DNA of 64,000 bases. Origin: Akanthomyces muscarius (lineage: Eukaryota > Ascomycota > Sordariomycetes > Hypocreales > Cordycipitaceae). Positions 44,353 to 56,335 of the stretch are shown in pieces; within the stretch, counting starts at the first letter, position 1; each line of letters begins with the position of its first letter. The stretch covers positions 1,674,001 through 1,738,000 of the forward strand of contig NC_079242.1 in NCBI RefSeq assembly GCF_028009165.1, given 5' to 3'. Made by a program: the position numbers and the translations under genes. The notes under the pieces were generated by a model. It saw only the letters and a list, made by a program, of their open reading frames with translations, was not told the origin of the DNA and searched no databases.

Positions 44353-46276
44353 GGGTTATATGGTTTTGGCGTGGGGGGAGAAGAAGAAAAAGAAGAAGAA
44401 GAAGAAGAAGCGCATGGTGTATAACTATTTGGCGATTTATTATTTACTAGGAGTAGAAAACCCAAGTTAGAAGATAAATGGGGGGGTTCGAGGTAGGAGT
44501 TTAGGCATTGGCTGTAGAAAGTTTGGTGCAATTAATGATACCATGTTCTGCGAATAAAGTCAAGTTCTGTGAGCTTGAATTACATTTATACAGGGTTGGG
44601 ATGCGCCAGGCGTTGTGCTCACACACGAACGGCGTCGCCGGTGGCCGACGCTCAAGTCATTTCGTTGTTTTACCAGTACGACTACTTTCCCAGCGCCCTC
44701 CTGATAGAAAAGTGGGCAAAGTTCCATTTGAAGGATCTAGATGGCTTTGTTCAAGCTGCTACTAATAAGATCAGTGATTATTGTCATGCGTGCGCCCGCG
44801 CGCGGGGAGGAAACGAGGCTGTGATCGCCCAAGTCCGAAAATAGAGTCAGCCTTGGTCCAAGCACATTTGCTGTCCAAGGCGGCGGAAAAAAAATAACAT
44901 CCCGAATGTGCGAGGAGCGCAAACACATGGCGTCCCATCGCCGTTCGGAGTTTCTCTCTCTATTGGGTTGGTCTCCTCTGGAGCCCTGGATTGGGGCATT
45001 CATAGGTGACGCGACGGCCACTTTCAGCTGCGCGTGTCGTTGAGCAGATGATCCTTGCCGCTGTATTTTTGCATGAGGGATATGGCTGAATTTTCCCGGC
45101 CGAATTGCCAAAGAACCTCTCTGCATGGAAGAAGGCAAATGAGACACCTGGGGCGTCGGCTCGCGCGCTGACGACAGCTAATAATAACCAGCCAAACCAG
45201 CGCCGCCTGGTACTGAGGCGGGACAGTGCGCAAACAAGGCGGAGCTTGAGCGGCCAAGAAGCCATGATTCAGGCGTGATTCAGGCAGCGCAAGACGAGGC
45301 TGGACCAGGCCATCGTGTCTTGTTTGGTGATCCTCCCTTGGGCAGGTAGGTGGTGTCTGCCCAAAGGCATGGCGGAGAGCAGAGGCCTACTAGCGGCTGG
45401 GGATTAAGAATACGAGAGGAATGGATAAGATTGAGAAGCAAAAAGATGTGTCATTAAAAGGAGAGATATGTGTATAAAAAAGTACTGAAGAAATGAGCCA
45501 TCACTATGCTCTCTCTTATCCGAGTGGCGGCTTTTCTTATCACCTGTGGCTGTCATTGCATTCCGGCGGGCCGCGACAGGAGCCTGACCGTAGGAGTGTA
45601 CAGGTGTGGCCGTATGGTAGGATGGGAGTACGTATGCCAGCAAATTGCTTGGATGAGAGCAACCGACATAATTCGTGCTGCTGCCCAGGATGGAGCATGA
45701 CAAGAGTATACCGCTGCCCGTTATAGGTAGGGTGCTGTAGATACCCAGGCGCCAGCACAAGGAGAGCAACGGTGCGGTCAGCTAGGCAGAGTCGGCAGCT
45801 CAAGCAATATGGACGTATAGAATACTACGTGTGAATGTGTTCCAGAAGGATTTCCGTCGCTCCAGCTGTCTCTGAATTTTTAGTTTGCGGCGCCCCCGGT
45901 CCGTTTCAGTGGCTTTCCCGCTTGTCAGCGGTGGCCCAGTCAGTCAGATCCAGTAAACTGGCCCCAGAAAATGGCAAGACCCAACGGCAAAGTCCCCTAA
46001 GTTGCCCCTAATAATAATAATAACGGTGCCACCGTCGCCCAGGTCCAACCCAGGCACAGCCGCAGCTTGTCACTCACTGCCTTGGCATCTGCCAACGCTA
46101 ACCTCGTCCCTCGAAACCTTTCCCTTGTCCTCGTATCCTTCCATCGCACCCAAGGAAAGGAAAAGGAGCCATCTTGAATACCAGACTGCGAATTCTGAAA
46201 TCGCTCGAGTCTCCCCGCATGCCGCTCAACGTCTAATCGGCCGCGGCCTATTCGTCTTCAAACGATCGTCGCCATC
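44353..46276. other. Gene-free intergenic stretch
   Basis: 1.9 kb between two plus-strand genes. It begins with a GAA microsatellite, has no convincing coding frame (all under about 140 codons and of odd composition), and ends in a CT-rich leader-like segment before the next start. Confidence 0.5.
44379..44410. repeat. GAA microsatellite
   Basis: A nearly pure run of GAA/AGA triplets begins about 27 bases after the stop codon of the Zn2Cys6 gene, within its 3' UTR. It is a simple-sequence repeat and probably length-variable. Confidence 0.85.
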
Positions 46277-49200
46277 ATGGACGCTGCAGCGCCCACGGCG
46301 TCGCCGCCGCCGCCATCAAGTGCGGTGCCCACGTCCGATGCCGTCGCTGCGCTGTGCAGCAAGGCCTCCTCGTCAGCCTTTACACGACTCCCCGACGAGA
46401 TAATCGAGCAGTATGCCTTTCTCAACCGGTATGCAGCCATCAGCGTAGCCCAGATACTAACCTCCGCGGCAGAATCCTACGTGTCGCCGACCCCGACAGC
46501 TTCGCCTCGCTCATCGTCCTCAACCAGCAGACCCGTCGCGTCTCACAACAGGCCGACCTGTACGCAAGCCAGCTCCAGCAATGCGCATCCTATGCCGCTG
46601 CCCATCCCGTATTTTCCAGGGTCCAAGACGAAGACTTGCCGAATTTTCGTCGTCTGTTTGCCCGCGAGGTCAAGCGCAACCTCTTCAACGCCTACAATCG
46701 ACCTTCGGAAACGTTGGTCAAGCTCGTCTCCAATTCAAACAGCTCCTCCTCCTGCCCCGGCGGGGAGGGGATGCAATTTAGCGCCTCGTCTAAGGGTCAT
46801 CATCTCCTAGCATATAATTCCTCTCGAATCTACGTCCTCGGCGTTCGGGGCGCCGACCTCCAGGTGAAACGCGAACTCAAGATTCAACGCCGCCCAGTAT
46901 CGGCCACCATCACCGACGATGCCGCCACTCTCGTCGTCCTCTCGACCGAAATGCAGGTCAACCTCTACGATCTCGAAAAGAGACCACCGAAAAGAAAACA
47001 TGCCATTATCCTCGATAAGAACCCCCGCGCCATTGCCGTCTCTTCTTGCGGCTCCGTCATGGCCGCCGCCTACGATACCGGAATCGAAGTCTCATCGCTA
47101 CATCCGAATGCGATGCCGACCGAGCGCCGCGAGGTCAAATGCGATCCCGTTGATACCCTTGCCTTTTCATTCGACGGCACGCAGATTTTGGGCACCACAA
47201 TACAATCGAATCCTCCCAACACCGTCGTCTTGACCGCGCCCTACTACGACCCAGGCACAGTAGCCGACCAGGACAATTTAAGCGCCATGTGGACTACTTC
47301 TATTCTATTCCCAAATACTAGCCACGATTGCAGCCATGCTGTTCTACTACAGAACGGCACCGAGGAAGAAGCCTTCTGGGCTTTTACGTATGACCGCAGC
47401 TTTGAGACGTTTCGCGCCATCCGCATCGACGACCTCCGCAACGGCACCACCTATTTTACCGGCCCTGTCCCACGACCGTCATCGCACTCCAAATTACTTC
47501 CAAGCACGCTACCAGCAGCCGCTTACCATGGTCAGCTGGTGGCAGCTGGTTTTCATGGTAGTGAAGTCTGGGTGTACGGTGTGCCTGAGGATTTGGATGC
47601 TGTTCCTGATCATCACGTCGATGGCTTCGATGGCTCGTACAGCCTTGGCAGAAAAAGCAGCCAGCACAGCAACCTCTCGCGGCATACTTCATCTCGTGGC
47701 CGAGATGAAAACACTAGACTTCCCCAGTGGCAAATCCTTTGCGACAAGTTTCGTAACAATTTCATCGCAGGTAGAAAGGTCGCTGATCTTACCGCCATAA
47801 GCACTGTCAAGTGGGTAGAAGGGTTTGCCAGCTCGTCAGCCAAAGATCGCTTACTAGTGACCTCACGTGGGATATCACCTGCCAGGTTAGCGACCGATGA
47901 AGAAGACATCGATTTCGTGGATGGTGGCCGAGTCTGTATTCTCGATTTTGAGTACGGGCCAAGAAGTGGATCGAGGCGTGAAGTTGTCATCGATGTTGGA
48001 ACAGACAACGCCGAGGTCCTACAAGAAGAGCAGCGCGACATTGAGACAGAAGTGGCAATCGTGCGCCGTCGCACCGTGGTACAGAGCCGTACTAGCCGCA
48101 ACCCGTTGCTCCGCGCGGCCACCACTGCAAACCAGCATCTCATGCCCCCCATGCCGCGCAGACAATCAATTCAAGATGACGATCCCCTAGTACCGAGGAA
48201 GGTCGGTCTCAACCCTGCCAACAGAGCCGAGGGTGAGGAAGAATCCATCGCCTCCTTGGACGAGATGGAGGCGTTGGATGCACCGTACTCACATGCAAGC
48301 CCTCGCTCCACGACGACCTTGCGACGTGCCGCCACTGCCGCTGCGGTGAATCGCCGACTCAACCCGCGTACTGCCGATGGCCAGAGAGTCGTTTACCGCC
48401 GCGCTGACGGGCGAGGTGAAATTCCTCACGAGAGTGATGCTGATAACTGGGTCCCGCCGCCACCTCCATATCAGCCAGACGACCCAGGGACCCTACCCGC
48501 CTTTCTCCGACGACCAGCCGTTGCACCGCTACCATCACCCGTGCGACCGTTCACTGCTGTTGTATCAACTCAAACCCCATCTTGGCCCGGTCAATTCTCT
48601 CCTCGCGCCTACCAATCCCAGCTCGATGGGGCTGGTATGCCTTTCCGCCAGCGAACTGCAAGCGACGAAACTACGTATAGCAGCATGCGACGATTCGAAG
48701 AAATTCCTCGGCCGCTATCGACGCCCTTATCTATTCCTGTAGATGTGGAGCCGGCAATGGACGACTTATATGGAGTTTCCCCGTCTGCCTCGCCTGCGCC
48801 AGAGACCCAAGCCGTTAGAGGTGTGGCGGAGGAGCCACAAATGGAAAACGTCTCGCCTGATGTTCGTGACTCTGAAACGGCCACCGCAACGGCCACCCCC
48901 GCAGCCGCGGAATACGCAGACGCAGCTGAATATGTCCAACCCAGCCACGTACAACCTGTCAACCTGCCATTGTCGGTCGCAATTCCACCAGCGCAGCTCT
49001 CTCCGGTCGACGAGGACCAAGCACACCGTCGGAGACTTTCCAACGCGCAGACGTGGCCTCTGGTAGCCCCCATACAAGCGCAACAAGCGCCACCGCCTGT
49101 TCAGCACAACATGGCAACATACTCGGCACCGGCAACAGACGCAACCATGGCCGAACTCGCGTCGAACTCTCTCCCGCCGCCTCCCAGCAACGATCAGATC

Positions 49201-49821
49201 AACCGACTGAATAAGAGAATAAGCATGGGTGCTCCGCGACGTCTATCTGGTGGCATTCTTAACCAATGGTCTACCCCGGGCAGTCGAGCAAGCTTGATGG
49301 GGCCACCCAGCAAGCACTACACGTTTGAACACGAGTCAGCACCCGATGTACCGCTCGTCAACCCCGACGAAGACCAGCCGCTCATTATCAGCACGCCCAA
49401 GGGTGTGAGTGGTGTCTTTGATTCTCCCGGGGAGACACAGATATTGGCGCCTGTGCCTCAACGACCTCGACAAAACATTCCCTTTAACCCCGGTCAGCCT
49501 ACGGAGCCTGTGCAATCACTGTTCCCGTCGCTCCCAAATAATGGCACCGCTGGGACACAGTGGAAGGCTCGACATTTGCCAACATGGCTTTCTTCGCCGC
49601 CTTCGGGCTCAACGAGATCACCAATGCGCGTGAGCCGAAAGCCTAGCAGAGCAGAGCGCGGAGCAGCAAAGAACATTCTTGACGCCAAGAAGCGTGGATG
49701 GAGGCCCAAATTAAAGTCCAAAGATCAGCAACCGCAAGGTCCGGGTCTAGAGGAATCTGGCTGGACAGATGTTCCGCCGCAGCCTCCTCAAAAAGCCCAC
49801 AAGAAATGTGTGGTCATGTAA
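46277..49821 (+). CDS. F-box-like / beta-propeller fungal protein with C-terminal CaaX box
   Basis: Two exons, 46277-46428 and 46473-49821, give 1,166 residues. The 44-base intron has a clear TACTAAC branch-like site and a GCAG acceptor. Residues about 37-85 resemble an F-box, with LPDEIIEQYAFLN across the splice join and FASLIVLNQQTRRVSQQ. This suggests binding to Skp1 in an SCF ubiquitin ligase. The next 450 residues have beta-propeller character, with repeated strands such as RIYVLGVRG, QVNLYDLEKR and EVWVYGVPED. After about residue 600 the sequence is long, disordered and Pro/Ser-rich. It ends KAHKKCVVM: Cys-Val-Val-Met is a farnesylation-type CaaX box preceded by lysines, which predicts a membrane-anchored protein. 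I cannot name the substrate. The F-box reading is moderate, the CaaX tail is directly visible. Confidence 0.82.
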
Positions 49822-50347
49822 GCTTTTGGCTAGCATGTGTTTCATCGCGGGCGTATTTTTAAGATGAACTTGCATTTAAGCATTATCAGATCATTCTTTG
49901 GAAAAAGCGATTCGGGCGATTGCTTTACATGATTGTTTTTTGCATCTTGTCGGGATCACGGGCTTGTACGCCGCTATCCTTTGTTATTGTGGGGGATCTA
50001 GAGCGAGCATATACACATACATATTTATATCGGCATAATGAAGTTGACTTGACCTTGAAGAGTTTTTTCTTTTTTTTTTCTTTTTGTATATATTAATAAA
50101 TGAAAAGTCTAGTGCAGACTGAGGCAAGTCTAGCGGAATGAATACAAAAGTCTAAGTGCTGTCGCGCATGAACCTTTCGTTGCGATTAATATAGCCAAAG
50201 AATACCCAAAAAGAAAACAGAAAAACTGGAACAATGCATGCGATTACTGTCCTCTTGCTGTGAGACCGTACATGTCTATTATAAAAGTCACGAGATTATG
50301 AGAGAGAGACGTAACGAGCGTAATAATGGGTGGGTGTGCGTCGATTT
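49822..50347. other. Convergent 3' intergenic region
   Basis: 526 bases between the stop codons of two convergent genes. It is T- and A-rich with a 22-base pyrimidine-only, mostly T run at 50064-50085, as expected for 3' UTRs. No gene was seen. Confidence 0.5.
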
Positions 50348-51724
50348 TTAGATGCGCGGCGTCGTGCCCGGCACGTACCGCTTCCCACGGTTGACATCGC
50401 CCAACTGTGCCTTTTCCATTAGATCCGAAAACGTTGTCATGCGATTCTGCGCCTCGTCGTGCACATTCCGGCCCCTCTGCTGCTGCTGCTGCTGCTGCAG
50501 GGGCGGCACGGCGTTTTCGTCGGCAAAGACGTTGATGCTCTCCTCGCTCGCATCCCGCCGGACGTGCTGCGGCTCGGTGCGCCGCGAGACGCGTTTGCTG
50601 GAGCGCATGCCGCGGATCGGCGCCAGGCGGCCATTGACGACGTGGCCCGTCTTGAGATTGTGGTCGTCGTCGCCGCCGTCGCACGACGAGCCGGCGGACT
50701 CGCGCCGCGTCGACCTCGTCGACGGGTTCGGCGAGGTGAACGGGTTCGGGATGGAGAGGTGCCGCCCGCTCGGCTGCGGCGGCCGCGACGGCGTGAGGTT
50801 GCGGGCTCTCGCGGCGATGCCGGAGCCGCTCCAGCGGCTGTTGACGGGCTGGTTGCTGATGGAGGACAGGGCGGACGGGCTCTTGAGCATGAAGTCGGTG
50901 CGGTAGGAGGACTCCTGCTGGACGATGGGCTCGGAGATGTTGAGGCCGCGCGTCGCGGCGGAAGCGGTCGAGGAGGGCGGTTCGGCGCGGTAGCCGGTCG
51001 ACTTTTCGGGCTGCGCGGCGGCGGAGGCGGAGGCGGTGCGCTTGCGGCGGCGGAGGTAGAGGACGGCGAGGATGACGAGGATGAGGCAGACGAGGGCGCC
51101 GCCGGCGACGCCACCGATGATGGACATTGTGTTGGACTTCATGCCGTGGTCGGCGGCGGCGGCGCCGTCGCTACTCGTCGGGGTGGCTGTCGCGGAGGTC
51201 GTGGTGTGTGATGGTGATGATGCTGGTGTCGTTGTTGTCGTCACGGCGGAAGATGGTGACGAGGGCGTGCTGCTGCTGCTCGTCGCCGTCGCCGTCGTCG
51301 ACTTGCCGTCCGCGCCGGGCTTCTTGGACTGGTCCTTGTCGAGGACGCACTGGCTGTTGTCGCAGGTGTAACCAAACGGGCAGCACCCCTTGCCACAGGC
51401 CTCGAGGTCGACGTCAAAGACGGAGGTGATGACGACGGCATCGGCGTGGTTCTTGGGGTCCTGCAGGCGCACGTCGCAGCCGATGGGCTGGATGCGGTCG
51501 CAGGAGCTGCTGTTGGGGCAGCAGAGCGCGGTGGTGTTGCCGGCGAGCGCCTGGCACTGCGCGTTTTGCGGGCAGCAGAAGCCAGAGGGCAGCGACGAGG
51601 AGCACGCCACGAGATCCTTGCTCGGGCAGACGTCGTTGCTTCCAGCGGCGGCGAGGACGACGTCCTTGGGTAGGGCGTGCGCGCTCGCCGCCAGAATGGC
51701 CAATATTGTACGGCGTCGGGTCAT
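50348..51724 (-). CDS. Single-pass cell-surface protein, Mid2-like / cysteine-rich
   Basis: An intronless gene of 458 residues. It has a signal peptide (MTRRRTILAILAASAHALP) and an extracellular region of about 110 residues with some 14 cysteines in CC-containing motifs (GFCCPQNAQC, LCCPNSSSCD, KGCCPFGYTCD). A Ser/Thr-rich stalk (about 142-190) likely to be O-mannosylated follows. One transmembrane helix (IIGGVAGGALVCLILVILAV, near 205-225) is followed by a basic stop (RRRKR). The 230-residue cytosolic tail is Ser/Arg-rich and holds an eight-Gln run. This layout matches fungal wall-stress sensor-like proteins of the Mid2/WSC type, but it has neither a WSC domain nor a close Mid2 match. A role at the wall or plasma membrane is inferred. 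Confidence 0.8.
   Translation of the reverse strand: MTRRRTILAILAASAHALPKDVVLAAAGSNDVCPSKDLVACSSSLPSGFCCPQNAQCQALAGNTTALCCPNSSSCDRIQPIGCDVRLQDPKNHADAVVITSVFDVDLEACGKGCCPFGYTCDNSQCVLDKDQSKKPGADGKSTTATATSSSSTPSSPSSAVTTTTTPASSPSHTTTSATATPTSSDGAAAADHGMKSNTMSIIGGVAGGALVCLILVILAVLYLRRRKRTASASAAAQPEKSTGYRAEPPSSTASAATRGLNISEPIVQQESSYRTDFMLKSPSALSSISNQPVNSRWSGSGIAARARNLTPSRPPQPSGRHLSIPNPFTSPNPSTRSTRRESAGSSCDGGDDDHNLKTGHVVNGRLAPIRGMRSSKRVSRRTEPQHVRRDASEESINVFADENAVPPLQQQQQQQRGRNVHDEAQNRMTTFSDLMEKAQLGDVNRGKRYVPGTTPRI
50477..50500. repeat. CAG/CTG trinucleotide run encoding poly-Gln
   Basis: On the minus strand eight consecutive CAG (Gln) codons lie in the cytosolic tail of the Mid2-like protein. The array is nearly pure CAG, so its length may vary between isolates. 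Confidence 0.85.
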
Positions 51725-54700
51725 GGTTTGAGGAGATGGGGTTGAGGAAAGAGGTGTCGGTGCTTTTGGTGGTGGTAGAGGCGAAAAGATATTAAAGATG
51801 GTTCGTTTTCTCTTCCGGAAGGAAGAGCAGGCGCGCTGGTGGTGATGCGTTTGGTCTTCTCTGTATAGCTGCGGCCAGCCGCAGACTTCGTGGGAGGAAA
51901 ATAAGAGACAGTGAATGTGTCTAGGACTCGGGAGTGGTGATTAAGATGGTCGAAGTGTGTCCGGGCGTGTAGCAAGTATGTACACAAAAAAGGTATATCT
52001 ATTTGGTGTCCAGAGCAAAGAATCGTTGTGTATGGTTCACAGGTAAGACAAAGGAAAGAACAGTTTGCGGACACAAAGGGAAAAGGATCAACACAAGTGT
52101 AGAACAAGTCGAGATGTGGACGAAAGAAAGTGAGTAGGAGAGAGAAGGAAAAAGACTACAGTAGAAAGGAAGGCAGCGAGACGTCATGTCTTTTTTTCGT
52201 AGGAAGTGGTTACTTGGAAGCGCCCAAGGGTTCGACGCAGGTCAGACGATGGCCAGAGGCCACCAAGAGCTGAGAGCCGGTACCTGCAGCGGGAGCTCGG
52301 CACTGCGTGTCATGTCATACCAGCGATACAGTAGCGTGGTGGTGAGCATATTGTTTTTTTTCGGAACAAGCCTAGCAGGCAAACATGTGGATGAATGGTA
52401 AACAGGTGGTTGTAAGCAAGGAGAAGCTGGTGAGTGGTGCGGCGGTGCACGTTACAACAAGCGCGACGTATAGATGAATCGACAGGTCGGGAGTTGCTCT
52501 GCAGGACATACATGGGTGGTTCCACCGTGGGGTCAAATATAGCTTTCAGGGCTAGACAAAATATGCAGCGGAGGATTGGAAAGAGGACAGGAGAGGAAGA
52601 GAGAGTCGAGAAGTGGCTGTGGGTGAATGGATGGATGGGCGATTTTGGCGCCGAGGCGGGCCAGAATCAGCGTGTCGCAGCTTTGGCCTAGTTGGGCAGC
52701 CTCCAGCGCTGTGATTGGCTGAGAGCGGTCGTAGTATTCATGGTGAGTGGTGAATCGGAACTTGGCCAGCGACGGCAACAATGAAGGGGCTGAAAGAAGA
52801 AAGGAAAAAAAAAAGGCAAACATACCGCTTGGAGAAAAAGAGCAAGACACTTTGGCTTTGATAATTTTGATATGATGCCAAAAGAAATCAGGCCGTTGTT
52901 GCTTGGTTGTGCCTGTCCCTTGGGCTCTCTCATCTGGAGTCTGCACTTTTTTTTTGGCGCCCGCTGCAAAGTAACACCCCTTTCCCCCCTGTAAATTACA
53001 CCAGGGGTTTGCTGCTGCGGCCCGTCGTGGGGAAGTGATGAAGTATCAGTAGGCGCCGCCCGACAAAGATACGAGATGACATGGGCCAGGTCTACCAAAG
53101 AGCCGTGTGTGCTCGGGAGGAAAGCAAGGAACGATGAGATGGGACAAATCAAGGACACGGGGGCATTCACGGCTCAGACCCGGCCCAAGGACTATTTTGC
53201 CATGGGGCGGACAGAGGGAAGAGGCCTCTCGAGTGACTCCCCGTACGTGCAGTTGCAGTACCACTCCAACCAACCCCGGACGCTCGACAGCAGCTTCTTC
53301 GCCCCGTGGCCCCCAAAGCAGCGCCGCACAAGCCACAAGGAAGTTGACTTTGTAGTTTTCGATGGTCTGGTTGGCTGTTGAGACAATACACACGCCCTCT
53401 CTCGTGACTTTCTTGTCTCCCTTGTGTCTTTCCTTCCGAAACCAGTATCCCGAAAGTGCGCAAAGCCCAGTGGCAAAGAACAGCACAAAAGGGCCCGCCC
53501 TGTTCGCATCACGAGACCCCAAAAGGCCCGTAAGCGACAAAGTCGGTCAAGAAACGGAAAAAAGAGTCACAGAGAGGACAGACGACGATGTCTGAATTTT
53601 ACAACGTCTCGGACGAACAGTCCCTTTACTCCATGTACTCCAGACTGAAAAGAGGGGTGTGTGTGTTTTTTTTTTTTTTTTTTTTGCCTTCTTTCTCATG
53701 AGTGTGCGTTCTTTGTAGGTAGACTATATCGTGCCGAGGACCAGCGGTACAGGACAGGCAACCTGTATACTCCCACCAAAAGCACCAATGAGAGGAGAGG
53801 GAAAAAGGCCTTGTCGTATAGCCATGGTTTTTCTGTAGCCGTTATTGAACGAAAGCAAAAAAAGAGTAACCACACGTTTTGTTAAAGCCACCTCTCCAGA
53901 ACTGCAACGTTTAGTGTGGCGAGGATAAGGGTGGCGTGAGAGGTGCGTTGGCGGGCTGCAGTTGGGCATCAATCACCGTGTCCATCCCCCCCCGGGGCTG
54001 CATACTCGCCAAGATGATCCTATATTGGCCATTCGTCGGTCCTTTTTTGCCTTTTCTTCTGCCTACGGATACAGTGCGAAAAATATGACCCCTAGTTTTA
54101 TTTCTACACGCCCTCTCTCGCCACCACACTTTCTTTTGTCAAGGGTAGGGTACATGTGCGTGTCTGTCTGGCTGTAACCCAACTGGTAGAGGTAAAAGGC
54201 GCGGCCATGTCCAGCTGTGGCATTGGTTCATCCGCCGCGGTCTGAAATGCTGCGTGGGCACTTGAACTTTGTCAGAGAGAAGAGCTTTGGGTCATGTAAT
54301 TGCGATTCTTGTGTTTGCAAAAGGCTACATATGCCCGGCACGGAGCCTAGTTACCACGACTTGCTACTACTTACCCTGCCCACACTATGATAGGACGGGT
54401 CTACCAGTCTCCTGTCAACAAAGGCATCCCATACTGGCACTGTGTTTAAAAATGATTCGGTCTTTTTAATGAGATGATTTTAATTTCTATTTTTGTATTC
54501 AAGTTGCCTCTGTACGTGAGTATTTTGCTGTCGCCCACTGCTTATCCTCTAGCATTCTCTATACGTGACAAGTTGCCAGACTCTACCATGGGCCGCCCAA
54601 GACTCGCGACGCTCAAAACCTTTTTTTTTTACCTAAATTCTTTTGGCCTTACTGCCGATCTCTCTTTTCTTTGGATCTACTTGCCGGATTACCCCGGGCA

Positions 54701-56335
54701 CTGAGTCGTCGGCAGCTTTCAGATTGCCCAGATTAGTTCCATCGCCACCGCCCAACGCCAACGTCGCATCGGCTTCTCGAACCTCCGCCATGTCATCTTC
54801 TGAAACACGGCAACTCTCGCATAAAACTAGAATAAGCTTTCAGACTACATGGAAGCAGTTAACTGCCGTGCTATGGTCCCGGATGACCGGATTTCTGGGG
54901 GCGCGGTGCTCGGGAGGGGAGCACGGAAGGTGGACCATCTTGCAAACTCTAAATCGGGGGGTTTTGGATCAGAAGCCGGAATCAGGGTCCTTGCACGACT
55001 TTATCTTTGTTACGGCTTTTGGGTAAGCGAGAAGCTTTTCAGTTCCCGGTATGCGTCATGTAAGCTACAGGAGACCATGGGGTAATCAGCGTTCGCGCCT
55101 CTCGCCGTCCACGAATAGAGCTCGCAACTCGGTTCCAGGCTTTGCGTGCAGCTACCGTGCTGTCTCTCTAGTAGGACTATATGCTGCATACAAGTTCTAA
55201 ATCACTGAAAGCCCGTTCTCAGATCTACTGGATCAGGGATCGGCGGAAACATCGTGCTTATCTTGGTGCATCGGGAGAATAGATATGGAGAGCGTTCCCG
55301 TTGCGGTCATGTCAGTGTAAACGGTGACAGGACCCAGAAGTCTAAATCGAATTGAAGCATGCTGTAGCCCTACCACTACAGATGGCTCCACCGGTCAGTG
55401 CATTGTATAACACATCTTGCAGATAAACGAGTCCAGCTTCTGGTGCCAATAAGTAGCACGCAATCCGCATCGTCAACAATTAAGTTTCTCCCCGCACGGT
55501 CCCTAGCCATCAGCGATGGGCACCGCCGCCCCAACGTCATGGCGGTCATCTGGTGTGTAAGTTTGGAATGCCCCCTCTATGTTCTTGTCTTCACCGAGGT
55601 GGGACACATTACTCGCTCGCGTGGCATCAAGGTCAAGCAACGTTGACCGTGCGTCGATGAGTAGTGGGCATCTTACGGCTTGGCCTCCCGGAGCCAGATC
55701 ACGCCGCCGCACAGGCACTTTGTGGACACGACAGAAAACGGTAAATAGACAAATTGTTTTAATGGAAGAACGTGTTTTATCTTCATATTGTGTACAGAAA
55801 AAAAACTAACACTTCCAGCGACTGCTTCTGGAATGATTCATCCGCTGCCGGCAGCCCCAACGCTCCGCGGTGTATGGGTAACGAGTGATGATGGTATAAC
55901 AAAAAAAGAAGAAATGACAAAAATGGCCTCCCAGGGCTTGGTCGCATAAAAATCATATAACTCCGTGTGAAGCCAAGCACGTAAACAAGAAATGCTTCAA
56001 CCCCCTTTCCAAAGTATCCAAGTGTCCAAGCGTCCAATCCAAAAAAAAAGAGTCGTTGCCAGCAACATGGCTGGTTCTATTCTGCCCATGACTCTCTTGT
56101 CTTGTGGCCGAAATGCCCATTTCGCACCGCCTCGCGGCGTCCTCTATAAGAAAATGAAAAACCAAATCCAGCAGGTATAAAATAGGTATAAGAAGAAGAA
56201 AAGAAGCAAAGAAGTGAAGAGATGATATATAGAGAAGAAATCGCAGCATGCATTTCCAAAGGCCAGCTTTGCAAGACATCAAGCAAAACCTTTGCAGTTG
56301 AAAAAAGTCAAGAAGAAGAAGAAGAGAAGAAAAAC
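51725..56335. other. Long gene-free region between the Mid2-like gene and pro1
   Basis: 4.6 kb without a supportable coding gene. The part next to 51725 is the promoter and leader of the Mid2-like gene. The centre has a 20-base T run preceded by a GT run (53656-53685). Open frames reach 164 codons (53046-53540, minus) but show no domain, and overlapping frames of similar length occur on both strands. The right end is the 3' side of pro1. A non-coding transcript cannot be excluded. Confidence 0.5.
53656..53685. repeat. GT run followed by 20-base T homopolymer
   Basis: A short GT microsatellite passes straight into twenty T residues. It is non-coding and has no other feature. Confidence 0.85.
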
